Part shown: positions 31,093 through 45,138 of the stretch, piece after piece | How the letters are laid out: every line of letters begins with the position of its first letter | Numbering within the stretch: the stretch's first letter is position 1 | NCBI GenBank assembly: GCA_006538405.1 | Contig: BJKQ01000004.1 | Span: 2,108,001 to 2,172,000 of the forward strand | Direction of reading: 5' to 3' | DNA: 64,000 nt | Origin: Hansfordia pulvinata | Taxonomy: Eukaryota; Ascomycota; Sordariomycetes; Xylariales | The notes under the pieces: generated by a model | Told to the model about the DNA's origin: nothing | Database searches by the model: none | The model's input: only the letters and a program-made list of their open reading frames with translations | Made by a program: the position numbers and the translations under genes

Positions 31093-34000
31093 GCTGAAGA
31101 GGAGGAGAAAGGAGGCGGGAGGGCGGCGTCTGGGGAGGAGGGAAAGGGGAGGGACAATATAAGGCGAGCAAAGTTGGCAAGGCGAGCAACAGCGAAGCGG
31201 ACGTGCGGCGGTGGTTGACGTGAAAGAAGAAAAATCTGGCCTTGGGGGGGGGTGGCAGCAGCGAGGGCAGACTGGAAGAGGGGAGTCGCCGTAAGGTAGG
31301 TGGTGGGCGTAGGTTTGTCAGGTGGGTAAGGTAGTATGTACGGAGTAAGGTAGGTAGCGCCAAAGGTACTGGACGTAAGTGGTAGCCCTCCAACTGTTGG
31401 AGGGACGTACGATAGCCCTGAACATCCAGTAAGGTACCTAGGGTACGGCCGGGAAGAAGCGCACGCCAGGCTTTTACGGTCCAGGCTGACGGATCTCCAT
31501 GGATGGTGGGTGTCGGTAGGAGGAGGTATATACATCTGTCGATATAGGTCCCGGCGGACACCAGGCGGTACATCCGTGCCCCGAGGTGGGATGTACCCGG
31601 GTGTAAGTTGGGCCCAATCGACGGAGGGATTCGGCCCTGCACAGCAGGTGGGGGGGCACTTGGGACACTCGATCTGCAGCCTACCCCGTACTCGAAGATT
31701 CCAAGGGGACATCCATGGATGGGGACGGGTGTCTATGAGTGGTACCTAAGGTACCCCTTCCTGTGCCTGGAAGGGGTGCGAGAACCTCATCGCCGACCGA
31801 CCTGGCTCCAACGACAGACAGCATGACGGTATGGCGGTATATGGAAACCTCGGTGCGGCAAGTGGCCAAGAAAGAAGAAGAAAAGAAAAAGATGGACTGG
31901 GCTGGACGGGCCGCATCCAAAGTGGCCGCAGTGGGAACGGCATGGCGACTCTGGCGAGTGGGCTGGCGAGACCGAGTCGCACGGATTGGGGTCCAAAGGG
32001 TGGTCTCCGGCCAGAAAAGCCCACATGCAGGAGGCGACTGGCTCAGAGCTAGAGCTGCTCCGTACAAGCAAGGCGACCGAGACGTGTGGCTCATCCAGGT
32101 GGGGACGAGGGTGGTGCGGATAGACAGTGAAGACGATGATGGCCCATGGCTGCGAGGCGATACCGAGGATTTCCATCAGTCTGAGGATGACGCCCGCCAT
32201 GAGGTCCGTCTTTTCCTCCTCGCTGTTGTACTCCGTCCGTATATTGAGTTGCCCTGTGCATCCAGCTACCTGTCCTACATGTAGTTGCTGGTTGCCTCCT
32301 ACCCAAGGTTTTCACGGCTCTCTCAACACTCGACTCCAGTTCCGCAGCGCAAGTGCCCCTTTCAAGTGTTCTCTCCCCCTTTCTCTCTCTCTCTCTCTCT
32401 CTCTTTTTGCGGGTTGCTGTCCACATTCGCAGTGCACGACTACGGTAAACCATCACCAATGGGCCTCGAGCGTCCATGTGTGAATTAGGTACTAGATAGG
32501 TAGGTAGGTAAGTACGAGTACAGGCATTGCCGAGGCCTGATATCGGGGCCAGGCACATACGGGGAACCCGGCATCTTTGCCTGATGAACTCTGTCCCGGC
32601 TCTAAAGAGTCTTCCAACCACCACCTGTAGATTCCGAACATCTGGAATTGCCAGTCGGGAAGGGGCACCGGTTGTGGTACTTAAGCATTTTGGATTTACT
32701 CGTACACAGCCCTTACTTAAACAGTGGGCGCAAGCCTTGGATTCAAAGTACTTGCGTGTATCCAATATCGCCTTGGCCAGGCGCGGTAACTTAAATAATG
32801 AGGGAAGTACAAGTCGGGTACCTACTGGAGGTTGTTCTTAGAATGTGCTCTCCAGCTCCTGCCTTCCAGCTTTCCCATCATATACCGTATGTACCACTCA
32901 TACCCGACGTGTCGTGTTTGCCTTCAGCTACCTCCATTCGTACGGGCGAGAGCAATCTCTGTGCGGGTAATGCCCGGCTTGGTCTCAGACGGCTTCTGAT
33001 CACTCGTTGTTTCTTCCCTTCTCCATTCCTTCTCGTTCACCCCATCTTCGCATCGCCAGGTTGTGCCTCAATGGGGCTCATTCCGCCTCTTTGGCTGTCT
33101 CTGCTTCCCACCCGCGCGCATGCACATGCACACACTGCCTTGACCGCAGATAATGGCACAGACGCGGGCGCGCTAATTGTGCCCACAGATACCCAATCTG
33201 CTTCTTTAGTGCGGGGCACTCTGTCGAAGGGATTTCGCCATCTGCCGCTGACCTGCGCACCCGCGTGCGAGTACGCGTACCTGGTCCTGCGCTGGCCCGC
33301 CCTCTCCCTCCCACCCACCGCACCGAGCATCGATTTCCGCGATACGAGTACCCGGCAATATCTCATCATTTCGGACGGAGTGGACGCCAGTGGGAAAACA
33401 TCCGAGCCCCTATCAGCGCCCATGCTCCGGCCCTTCCACCCGACTGAAGTGAGCCCTTGCCGGCCTCCCCTCTCTTACCCTCAAGGGAAGGACTCTGGCC
33501 CAGTCACTCGCTCGTGGACCCCGCATTCTGGACCTGTCCGAGCCGGCGCGCCGCTTGCTCTATCGACCGCGCCGCACCCACCCAAGTCGCGGCCGCTTGC
33601 CCCAAGGTCGTGCCTGATCACACCCGGCTGGAATGTGGCTTGCCTCCCGCGTCTTGTCTGGCCCAGCCGCGATCTACTGAGGACTCGTACGAGTACACAG
33701 ACCGCAGATTCAGAGCGAGACCTCGTGAGATGAACCCGAAAATGCGGCACGGACCCGGGTACTCGGTCCTACGACGTTCACGTATCGTGGGAGCCCGCCC
33801 GCGACCCAGGACACACTCACTCACTTCGCCTCACAACCACCGACTCCGTTCCTGTGGCGAACCTCTCACCTCAACTTGGGAGTACGTGTGCGCAAAAGCG
33901 GGCCGTCATTGGGCTAGGGTCGTCTTGCGTTGCCTTCTTGATGAGATTGGGCCGCGCGACTTTTCCTCTCTCTCCTCCGCCCCCTCCCCTAACACCGCCG

Positions 34001-37000
34001 CACGCCTCTTCGCCATAAGCCTGCCCTCTCCCGACTAACGCCCGCGACGAATGGTCGGCCCCCATGGTGTGATGGACCGGCCCTGCAGGGATCGACTGCA
34101 AATGCTTACAGAGCCTACCCCACCATATGCAAATCTAGGCGACCTCCAGAAAGGGCCGGCTGGCCGGGGTCCCGGGCCCCAATCCACCAGGCACGGCCAC
34201 CTGTACGCGTACCGTGGCTTGGACCAGGCTTAACACGGGCTGCGAGTCGGACGGCCTCCTCGTTCCAGCCTGGCTCTAGTCACCACTTCGCGCTCGGTGA
34301 GCTCGTAAGATGCATGTGCAGTCTCTGATGCCACCTGCTTGGGGAACTTGTCTGCGAGCAGGCAAGGCACACATAGCTGGCTGCGGGCATGCGTCGGCAA
34401 GCATCCTCACTCGAACGGTGTGTCCCTAGCGAAGAGCGGTAAAGCAGCCCGGCACATCAAAGATCGCGATCAGCCATGATGAGCAGCAGCCCGCAACCTA
34501 CGATGTTTCTTCTCTCTCCCTCCTTAGCCATGCGTGTGCCGTTGTCCACCACGGTGTCATCCACGCTACTCTGAGGGCTTATCATCTGTGCATGCGCAAC
34601 ATCGAGCGCACCCGATGAGTTGTCCGTGCAGCGGAAGTCACCCGGGGACTGACGGAATCCTCACCCTTCACCAGGAGAAGCCGGCCCAGGACGATGACTC
34701 AACCTAGTCTCCCCAGACAGACGTGGGTTGGTTGCCCAGCTAGCCCAACAGAGTGGCCCATTGCAGGGGCGCGCGAACCAAAACCGAACCAGGTAAGGCA
34801 CGGCAGGGCCATCCTGTTTCTCGAACGCTGCCCGTCCTTGCAAGCCGAGCGAAGGAAGTTTGCCCTTGGACTAGGACCCCGGAAGTGCCGATAATGTCGG
34901 TCAGATTTCGGTATCGACCACTTGCGAGAGTGCGAGTACCTCTGCGGCTGGGCTCCCCCCTCCCCCTCTTGACCTGGGCGACCTGGCTTGGTACTCTCAG
35001 GACATCAGGGCCCACCCCTGTCTAGGAATAGAGTCAACCAGGAATTATAATAAGCAGCAGGTCTGTGTGACAACGACAGGACCTCGCCAGATAAGACCCA
35101 TCCTGTCTGGGAACCCACTAGCTTTCTGGCGTTTTTCTGCTTGCGAGCAAGCTGCGGCGCAATTTGCCCTTGCACCCCCAGTTATGGCCATCGCAAGCGG
35201 AGCCAGACACTGTTACGGGCCTAATTGGAGACAGGGCTGTGGCACCTGCTTGGGCACTAACAGGAGGCAAAGCCTAAAGATTCTTTTTTCACGTCCCGCC
35301 CTGTGCCTCTTCGAGCCAATATTCGCCATCGACCCACGCCAGGTGTGCAAGTAGGCACAGTTATTACTGTCGGAGCAGACGGTGCGAGCTGGTACTTGAC
35401 GCGAGCGAGTACTCTATTTGAGCATTTGTGCTTCAGTACCTGTCAACGCCGAGCAGGTTTCCCGGCAGAGGACCGCGTCTCGGTTCAAAGCCAGGACAAG
35501 GCCCGCAAGGACATACCACACCCAAATGAACCCATGCTGACATGCCGTGCTGGGCTTGATCACGGTTGCTCCTGGAGCCTTCAAGGACTTGCGCCGCCGA
35601 GTTGACATTTCAAGAGACCGGTTCCTCATCCCTGGCATACACTCGTACGGCGCCATTACATCTCTCCACTTGCTCAAACGAGTAGCCGGCCCTTTGTGCC
35701 TCTTGCTGCCAACTCCCATGCGAATCCACATGCCAAGCTGCCGTGTCGGATTGCTCTGTGATGTCCGATCCATGCTCGGACTTCTACAAACAAGAAGGAC
35801 ATGGAGGTCAGCCACACAAGGTGCTGTCGCCGCGGTGACGGAAAGGCGGTATTCCATTCAGACTATGCCGCCTGGTACCAGCGATTGCGACCGCCTGATT
35901 GGCATTCGCCTTCACTCAGTTGGACCAACAGGATGGGCAAATGGGACACCTCCGGCAAGGCGTATGCCGAATGCTTACACCGTCAATCTGGTTCTCAAGT
36001 CGTGGTCCTGATCTTGTCAGATATCATCTGCCCTGCAGGATAGCGCGATGACAGCCTGCGGAGCTGGTGTTCCAGGCTTCCTGGCGACGTCGATGGCTGA
36101 GTACCGGATGGATTTGGTAATGGAACCGTGGCGCCTGAGCGGGCGCCCCACGCCAATCATCCAGTGTCTAACATGTGAGAACACTCGGGGAGGCTCCTAC
36201 ATCGGGCCTGCAGCCACTTCAGGCCCACCTATCCCACCACGAATCACATCTCGGCGCGGCGCACACGAGCTTCCGCTATGACTCTTGGATGAGCCGAAGA
36301 GTCAAGATGGGCCGGTAGGCTGGGGGAGATGAAGCCAGCTTCCTTGCAGGCGTGCGCCCTGGGCGCCGCAACTCGCTCGCTCTCGCCGCTTCCATCGAAC
36401 GATGAGTGCATGAGTGCCTGGCTTACGACTATGCGCGCGCAATTACGTCCAGCGAAGGCCTGCGACGCGCCGCAATTCGAATGTTGCGTGCAGACAGACC
36501 GCATCGACTTGGCGCAGGGTTTGCCCTGATTCAACCCAGCAGGGGGCAATTCTCAGGCTGGGTCCGAGGTCACCATCTACATTTTTGGTTCAGTTTGGCT
36601 CTCTATTCGTCCCTCCCTTCAAGTTCAATATTCAGCTGCCCGGCAATAAGCAGCCTCTCTGCACAGTCTCAGCATGCCACTCTGGTGATGACAGGCCGTG
36701 AGGCGGTTTTCGCTGCCTAACAAGTCCCATGTCCAACTGGAAGGGGCCATCGGATCAGCACAGCTCAGTCACTGGCACAGTTGTCACCATGACCAGATCC
36801 TATTATCTGATTACTACCCAGCGAGAGCAGTTGGCATCATTAGAGCGTATCGGCGACTCCACCATCTTAACTAGGGGGATGTCGGACAGCGCAGCCGGCT
36901 CCACGATGGGGTGCTTCTTTCGTTCCACCCGCCGGGGACGAAGAAGAAAATATAGACACGGGAGGCCCAATCGAGCCATGATGCTGACGAAACAGAAAAA

Positions 37001-40000
37001 CCTTTCCTGCAGCGCAGCCCATCCGGCAATGTACCTGTCTGCCTATGAAGTCGCCCGGGCCGCCAGATCAACTTGGTCTAAACGCACATGGATCATACAG
37101 GCTGTGTACTCACTCGTACGGAGTACTCGTACGCGTAAGGGGGCTGCATTGACGAGAGCAGCCACTGAGCCCATCTGGAGCCGGGCCGGATGAGGCATCC
37201 GTCGCCGCTGCTTCAGCTCGCTACCTCGAGCATCGTGCCGCATCGACCAGGCTCCAGACGTCATAGTATTGACAATCCATCTCACCGCCACCTCAACCCA
37301 TCGCCTCGCCTTCTGCTGTCATCAGGAGAGTGTTTTGTCCGGCACGGCCATCGCGACACAAGCTCGCCTCTTGGGCCTTGAACAAGCGAACTCTGCAGAC
37401 GCAATGGCCAGCCCCGCCCCCGCCGTTTGGTGGTACTACTTTCAGCAGGATAGCAGCGACAGAGGCAGCCTTGCACGATCTACGTCGGTCGATGATAGGG
37501 TATCATGCAAGAGTGCCGATTGCCAGAAGAGGCGCCTCTGAGTGGACGACCCGGGAGCTGTTGTTCTGACTGAATACGGGGATCTGGGTTTTGCTCTCGC
37601 GCCGGCGGATCCCTCTGCTGATCGCTGCGCGACCTGGCCATCACTGAGCTTGCTCTATCATGGTTGCTCTTAATCTCAACCAATACGGCGAACGATGAGG
37701 CACAAGATACGAGCGAGCACTGGGTCTCGGTCTTTCTTCTACTTTCTGTTCTTCCTCGCTTTCTTTTCTTCCTTTCCGCAATTTTCCAAATCATGGCTTT
37801 GCTAGTCGAGGCGAATGCTTTGGACTTCGAGGAATGCATCCTCGGCGTGGCAGCACCCCGGTCGAACCCATGGCCGTGGGAGGTCGGCAAGCCTCGGTCT
37901 GGGCAAGAGACGGACGGTGCCATCAGGTAGAAGTTCCGCGGTGGGGTAGAGCTCAGAACACACTCCGGGCCTGGTCCAGCCGCTCTGCTCCGCAGCTTCC
38001 GAGCCGTTGGCGGACAACTCGCGGCGCAATCCCGCGCGACAGCCCTGCGGCTCCTGATAAGAAGGCGAAGAAGGGTGACGAGATCCCGGGCGCTGGAGCT
38101 GCGTATGTAAGACCAGCTAGCGGGCCAGCTTGCTCAACGCCTGGGATGATTGGACTGCCGGCGCATCTCGCCCCATGTTCGTGGATAGCGGAGGACACCA
38201 GTACCCGCGGCTGGCCTGTGCACTTGGACCATTGAGTCGCCCGCTCTCGATATCAGCCGTGGTCGCGATGGTGGTGGCGGCGGTGATGGCGGCCAGGGGA
38301 CAGCAGTGGCCTCATGATGGGGCGACAGCTCACCCGTTCTCCCCGCAGTCGAATAGCCATAGCGGGCCGGGGTTCGGCCTACCCGCGGCCAACATGTCGA
38401 CCGCACCGTTGCCAAGCCCCCTTCGCCTTGAAGTCCCAGGTCGGACTGTCGACGGTGCCAGATCACCATGCGGCCAATATCTCGCCGTTTCCGCCAGATG
38501 CAATCATGATACATGACACATACCCTTGCGAAACCTGCTACCCGGTTCTTCTGCCTACATACTGTAGCGTCTACGAAGCATAGTTCTCCGCTGCGTGGCC
38601 ATGAAGGGGACAGAGACCGACGGTAGACACCTACTGCTCGCGTTGCCTATCTCTCCCACCACTTCGTTGCCTGGCCCCCCCTCCCCTGCTCTGCCTTGCC
38701 TTGCCTCAACCTGCCCCGCCCCATCCGCATGCTAACTAGGCGCACGCATATGATCAATGTACACACAGAGCAGATGTCACATCTCGGCGGAGGCAGCACC
38801 CGCCCGGGTCGTCGCTCGTCGCGACCTTCGTCCCCCGACCCTCTCGATGTGTTTCCGGCTGCATGATTTCGTGCAGCTCAGGTCGTGTCGTTCCTTGCTC
38901 AGGACCCCCTGGCTTACCCTTCATGGACAGCGACAGCCAGGGGGTGGCAAGGCAGGGGAGGAGAAAAGAGAGAGCACCACAACTGCTGCGGGCTCCACCA
39001 GTCTGCACCCTGGGCTGCTAGGAACCGGCCCCGGCGAGGAGGGGGGGAAACAGAATGACAGCCGCGTCCAAGAGAGGGGCAGAAAATATGGCAGCCGAAC
39101 CCAGGAGGAGCTTCAGAGGAGGGGCATCTCTGAGTCGCCGTAGGAAAATCCGTCTTCAGATAGACTGAGGCTTGCGCGATCGGACGGGGCTGGCCGTGGA
39201 AGGGGGCGGTTTGACAACAGCCGAGTGGTATCTACTGTACCTTATACTTGCGGTCGTTGAGCACGTCAAGGTCGGCAAGACAGTGGTGTGTGTGAGGTAA
39301 GATCTGTCTTCTGTCCTTGAGAAAGCTGTCGCGGGTCACGAGGGACGCCACCACCTCCGTTGCCCGGCCCATCGTTGCGACAGCAGCCTACGGAGTACTC
39401 GTGCGGACCCGCACCACTCCTGGCGAAGCCGATGCAACGGATAGTTGCAGATTGACAGAGAGCTGCCTTGTTCAATTTGACATTGGCGTTTGTCTCCTGT
39501 TCTACTTCTTTCTTTCCTTTCTTCCCTATCCAACGGCGACGGCCCAGTCTCGCGCGTCTCTGGCTTTGCGCGTACGCCAGGCGCCAAACGGCCACATCCC
39601 ATGCGGAGGCGTGATGCGCTGCGGCTGCCATGCAATGCAATGCGGACGCGGTAATGAATAAGCGCCTGTTTGTCTCTGTTCCTTTTCCTTTGCTCTTTTT
39701 TTTTTTTTTTCCCTTCGTTGAAAAGACTCAAGAGAGTGAAGAACCCACACGACTGCCTCGCCTTGCGCAAGTGGTGCATGAGTCTGTCGGCGGGGCGGGG
39801 TTGTAGCAAAACGGGGTCGTCGAGAGGGGCTCTTGAAAGAGAGGAGGGGGGTCCTGTCTGTTAGCCCCGGTTTGTGTCCTTTTTACTTTTTCCTTTTTGG
39901 CCATGTGGCATAATGCTTCTTCTCCCCCTCTCGCGCCCCTTGATTGAATCACCCATACCTCACGACAGTATACAGTATGGGGGTTTTCTCTTTTTCCTCG

Positions 40001-41235
40001 TAGAAAACCATATCCCTTCCCCCCCCCCTCGGCGCCCCCGCGTGAAGAAGGCTACGCAGAAGGAGAATTAACGAAGGCGCACTCGCCTGGTTCTTGAACA
40101 AACCCCCCACGGGCCGCCAGAACTGCTCCCCCTTGCGTCGCTGCTGGATGTCTGGGGGCGCGTGTTGTACTCGTGTGTGATGCGAGGGCGCCCACGTTGT
40201 AACCTCACACCAACTCGGGAGGGTGGAGTGCAGGAAGATGGGGCAGGGGTTGGGAGGGGAGGGTGTGTGTGTGTGTATGAAGGTTATGCATGTACTCGTA
40301 TGGCAGCGGTATCGCGCATGGGGGATCGCGCGGGAGAGAAGGGAATGTGCCCCCGACCAGGCCAGGGGTTTACCGGAGTAAATACGAAAGAGGGAGGGGA
40401 TGAGGGGTCCCGACAGGGGAGAGAGAGGGAGGGGGGTTGCGGGAGGAGAGATTCTTTCAAGGGTGCAGGACACAAGGTTGGGCGAGTTTTCATTACTAAA
40501 ATATTCGATGTATCCGTTGAAAACCAATGACGACTTCTACCGCTGTCTATTTCATTCGGCTTCGTTGCTGGGTAGGGGGTTGCTCTTCAATGGGGAGCTT
40601 AATTAGAAACCAGCAACAGAGTCGAGGCCGGAACGCGCATTGGGATGAATGGACGGAAAAACGTAAAAATTGCTCGCAAAATGGGAAAAAAGGGGGTATC
40701 ATCCGCGCACGCGCGCCCACTCTTGGGCATCTTTGCATAATCAACCGAAATAGGACACAGCAGAACACACGCTCAAAGAAAAAAACAAAGAGCAAGAACA
40801 CCACAGCCTGGCGGAGGACAGCACAGCGCCATGAGAATACACGGGCAGGCCTCCGGGGGCCCGCCTGGGTGCCGATGGGTGCCACCAAGGCTGCTTGTCA
40901 TCATGAGCCCCGTGAGCGACCTGCAACAGCTGCCCGAGTGCGGCGGCCTTGTCGTCAACGCTCCACCGCGAATACAACGCGCGCCGCCGAGGTGTGCAGA
41001 GTCGTTTCCACGCGTGGCGTTCGCCTCCTCGCCGAATGCAGCCAAACCTGCCCAGCGCCCGCTTCTTGGCGACTGGCGACTGATCTCAGCAGCCCGGGGT
41101 CGCACTCTTCTTCGAAAGAGCGGTAGGGACAGCACGGGGAAAAGAGGCACAGTGGTGCTATCGCCTCCGACATCACCCTCTCCCTCTTTGCTGCCGTGGT
41201 CCCCATCATGGCCTGCCACGTCTCTCCTCGCGCGT
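31093..41235. other. Gene-free stretch of about 10 kb
   Basis: No coding exon could be supported, although GC content stays moderate and chance frames up to about 310 codons occur (for example 32798-33733 plus). The first 700 bp hold the APRT promoter and many GGTACC/ACCTACC-type words, including the palindrome GGTACCTAAGGTACC at 31741-31755 and ATCCATGGAT near 31709. A CT run is at 32383-32404. Six TACTCGTA/TACGAGTA words (32513, 32697, 33343, 33688, 37124, 40293) are spread through it. No transposon ends, reverse-transcriptase or transposase motifs, or tRNA boxes were found. The final part (about 40000-41235) contains the 3' untranslated region of the next minus-strand gene. Confidence 0.5.
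32383..32404. repeat. (CT)n microsatellite
   Basis: A CT dinucleotide run followed by T5, in the gene-free stretch. Confidence 0.85.
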
Positions 41236-43499
41236 TCACGACCGAAACTGCAACCGGACAATGGAGAACAGCATATTCTGCAGGACGTGCAGCATGACGG
41301 CGACGCTGGTCGGCAGCAACTCGGGCCACACGGCGAGATCGGTCTTCCCTTCCAAACCCGGATTGACACCGAAGCAGTATCTGATGAGGACGCGCAGGAT
41401 GATGGCTGCCGCCAATTCACAGGCCCAGGTGATCATGGACGCGTAAAAGGTGAAGCCCAGGTCGTACGGCAGCTCGTCGAAAGCAAAATATGGGTATACG
41501 TCCTTGTTGGGGCCGTAGTGTAGCACAAGCACGCTCCCCAGGAAGGCAAGCATGCTCACATTCTCGGCTAGGGAACGGATGAAGACGTTGCGCGTGCAGA
41601 TCTTCTGATACGAGGCATACGATTGTGTCGTGAGTCCCAGCATGGTCAGCGCCGTGTGGAATGTCTGCGTCATCTGCAACGGCGTCAAGACGATCAGAAA
41701 GCCCGACGACAACGCCTGCAGCAAGATGAACTGCGACGGCTTGCGCAGACGCGCGTACAGGGAGCGCACGTAGGTCTGGTAGGTCAACATGAAATATCTG
41801 CACGCGGTCGAATTAGCGAAACGATTCCTCCAAGCTTTTGGCCTTGCGCGAGCAATTCCAAAACTCTGCCTCGGAGGCCTGGGCCTTGGCATCTCGCGCA
41901 GACAGAACTTACAGCTTGAAGACCCAACTCAGGGGATAACTCCCAACCCTCTCCCCCTCGCTGGCACCCAGAATCCAGCCGGTGAGCATGTCAAGAAGGT
42001 GCACGGTGACAACCCAGCTGTAGACATACACGATGGTTTCAAAGTTGTTATGAGGCAAGGTCCGCAGATAAATCTCAGCGTAAGCTTCTCCTATCAGATA
42101 CGCAAAGAGACTGATAGTCAAGGCCAAGCAGAACCAGATGAAGCGCACAAAGCTCGCGGGTAGCCAGCGCCGCCGCTGACTGAAGCCCGGAGCCCTGCCT
42201 CGGCCAACTCCCGACAGTCGTGGCTCAGTTACGTTGAGAGCTGCATCAGGATCGAAGGGATCGGTGCGCAAGCCCATGCGACGTCTGTTCTCACGGGCGG
42301 ACAACGAGTCGGCGGCCTCGCCTGTCCACCACGAGCTTGTAAAGATACGCTGCGTGTCGCTAAGCGAGTGGCGCAGGCTCAGGTGGCGTTCATGGGTCAT
42401 GAGGATCCCAAAGGCAATGGCGACAGGCATAGCCATGATGATAAAGGTCCAACTAATCCATGCGGTGTTATGGATAGTCAGGAAGGTTGCCTCCGGAATG
42501 AAGAAAACGGGAATAGGCCCCGCGATGGAGATGATGGCAATGAGCGAAATTGTCAAGGGGAACCCCAGTTTCGAAGGCCACCAGTTCAACGAGTACAGGT
42601 TGAAGACTTTGGTGATCCATATGAGGGCAGTCAAGTTGTAGAAGCCGTAGTAGACAAAGAGGAAGAACCAGAAATTGACCTGGACACGGGCTTCACCGTG
42701 ACCTGGCGCGCGGTGGTCTTTGGCGGGGTTCGTCTTATCTGAGTGATCCCCAGGATGGGTGTCGGCTAGAGGGTACTGGGGAAAAGGGAGGGCGCACCAC
42801 GCGACAGCCTAGCAGAACATGTGAGTACGATTGGCGTGTTGCCCACTGTTACGCCGTCTCGAACCTGCAGCCAAGCGCATACTGGCACAAATCATCGACG
42901 CCAAAGTGACGGGGCAGATATCAACTCACCAGAGCGGCAGGCAAGATGACCAAAACTGCCCAGCGCCTCCACCAGGGCTCGACCAGCCTCTTGACTGCGC
43001 CCTGACGCGGTACAATCCAGAGGTCTCGCAGATTCCGCGCGGATCTCCTCAGAAAACGACGGAAACAACCGCGACGCCTGCGACCGCGAGTGGAGAGGGT
43101 GGCGCCGCGGCGGGCTCCCGGCGGACCGCCAATGATATCGTCGTTGTCGTCATCCTCGTCACTGTCGTCGGACAAGTCGTCGTCCTCATCGTCGTCGCCG
43201 TAGTCGTCGCCGTAGTCGTCGAGACCGGCAGCGACCAGCGCGCCGTAGCCGACGTGAACGCTCCCGCGACCGCCGGCAGCTAGGGCGCCAAGGCGTGCGG
43301 AGGTGGCGGCGTCGTCGGTCTTGGAGGAGCGCGAGTTGGGATTGCGGTGGAGGTTGGGGGGCCGGCGAGCGTGCTGATGGGGATCGCGGCGGGGGACGGC
43401 GCGGAACCGGCCCAGCAGAGGCGAGGCGTCGGCGGCGGCTTGCTGGCGGGCGGCGCGCGACGTTTCGATGCCCGGGGTGAAGTGGAAGAACTCGGGCAT
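41236..43499 (-). CDS. Polytopic membrane protein of unknown function
   Basis: Three exons, 42930-43499, 41913-42808 and 41236-41797, give 675 residues. Introns of 121 and 115 bp have donors GTGAGT and GTAAGT and acceptors CTAG and GCAG, with phases that agree. The acceptor at 42809 was chosen because it restores an uninterrupted segment (ALAVAWCALPFPQYPL). The N-terminal 180 residues are soluble: basic and Arg-rich, with an Asp-rich tract (DDYGDDYGDDDEDDDLSDD). About ten hydrophobic segments follow, one at the exon 1/2 junction, five in exon 2 (for example VNFWFFLFVYYGFYNL and TISLIAIISIAGPIPVFFI) and four in exon 3, ending in a short polar tail. An Arg-rich hydrophilic loop (SLSARENRRRMG) lies mid-way. 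No transporter signature was recognised. It looks like a conserved fungal integral membrane protein; nothing indicates a substrate. Confidence 0.8.
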
Positions 43500-45138
43500 G
43501 GCTCCGTGGCGGGCGGGTCGAATGGAATGCCGCGAGGGGCCCGGCTGCGGGCCGCGCGTGGGAAGAGGCGCGACGGGTGGCGGCAGCGGTCGGAGGCGCG
43601 AGGTTGTGATGGAGAAACTGTTGCTGTAGTCGCTCGGTGGGCGCCCTGAGGCTGAAGGCGAGGAGTAGCTTATCTACCGGGAGTGGGTAGAGGGATCCTC
43701 AAGGCCAAGCGGGATTCAAGGCCCTGTCGAGGCGGTCCGAGCTACACGAGCAGTAGTCAGTGTTGCAATCAGCGGTGTGGCGGCATGGCCGGCGCAAATA
43801 CCGACGCGAGTGCTGGCGTGTATCGTGAGTCGGTGTCGTCGGGGGGCAGAGGCAGGCGGTGGTGAGGGCTTCCCGGTTCCTGCTTGTCGAGCCGAGAAGC
43901 AGTGAGGCGAGGGCAGTCGTGCAGCCTCGAGGTTGAAGTTGGGTACGGATTCAGCGCGAAGGTATGGTGTCGTCCCGTGTTTCAGCACCCTTTGTAAGAT
44001 GACGTATAATTTATTAGGTACCTCATGGGAAGCTGCTCATTTAACAGGGGATTCCCGCCGGACAAAGACGGGACCCGCCCCTTCGTTGGGGTCACACAAT
44101 GGAAGGGACTGATGACTACTACTACCTAGGAGCTGCGTCGCGCTTGCAGGAACGAACCACTACTACTCGTGTACTCGTACGAACGCGCACCTGCCTGGGA
44201 ACTCCAAGGCATGTGTTAATCTGACCTCTCCCAACTTGGCTTGGCACACTTGATTATTGGACCTTGCCTATAGGTACGGGATTGGGGGCACATAGGTATC
44301 TCGAGCTAGGCGCGATAAAACCAGACTATCCGACACACATACCCACACACCCACATTCGTACGAGTACCTATCCGTGCCTCCACCCAGACTGTGAGAGTG
44401 GCGTGAGTGGTTACAATGGATGTCTGAGCATCCGCCAAGGCGCACGTGGCTAGCCCAGTGCACTCGTATCACATGTCGCAAGGAGAGCGTGCCCCCGCAA
44501 CACTGGACCAGACCTCGTCCGGCTCGTTCTCAACACCGGGAGTGTGTGACAGCAGAACGAACGCGCATGCCAGCAGATACAAGCAGTGCGGAAGTGTACG
44601 ATCAGACGGAACGATAGCGGATGTGACATATTCATTTGTGCCAGTCTACTGGTCATACGCAACACGATAACCGTAGTTGTGCCGCCGAGTTGCGCCCGTA
44701 CCTTGCATGTTCGAATCCCACTCCATGCTTACTATGAGTAGGTACTCTTATTACGTGCGGTATCGTACATGTAGGTCCCTATCAACATGGCTTAACTTGA
44801 TAAGGTGCTTGTTGTCTCGTGCGCGGCTACATCTGATGTCTGACGAACAGGGCAGACCAACGACCCGCTCTTTTACCCAGAGTCTGTTGAGCAGCACGCG
44901 TACGGCCCTCCACGTGGGAGTGTCCATTGCTATTCAGGCGCGGACAGACATGAGTCATGAAAAGGAATGCTGTGACGCCTCACTGACCGGGTCGATGAGC
45001 TGAGCCGCCCTTTATCGTGGAACTCTGCCTGCTTTTGAGAGCAAGCGCCCCGGACCCAATGTCTTGCACACCCAGTCGTAAAAGTTGAAAGGTGTTTAGG
45101 ATGGGATGGCTAGCACAGCTGCGCCGCATTGCAACTAT
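43500..45138. other. Intergenic region upstream of the polytopic membrane-protein gene
   Basis: No gene recognised. It holds the promoter and leader of the minus-strand gene ending at 43499 and the 3' region of PEX2. TACTCGTA/TACGAGTA words occur at 44172 and 44360. An isolated GTTCGAATCC at 44709 resembles a tRNA B box, but no tRNA can be folded around it. Confidence 0.6.

Noticed and set aside
32798..33733. 311-codon plus-strand frame in the second gene-free stretch
   Set aside because: No recognisable domain, poor codon bias compared with real genes, and it contains two copies of the intergenic TACGAGTA word, which real exons here almost never carry.
44705..44722. tRNA B-box-like GTTCGAATCC
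   Set aside because: No pairing T-stem around it and no A-box or acceptor stem at proper distance.
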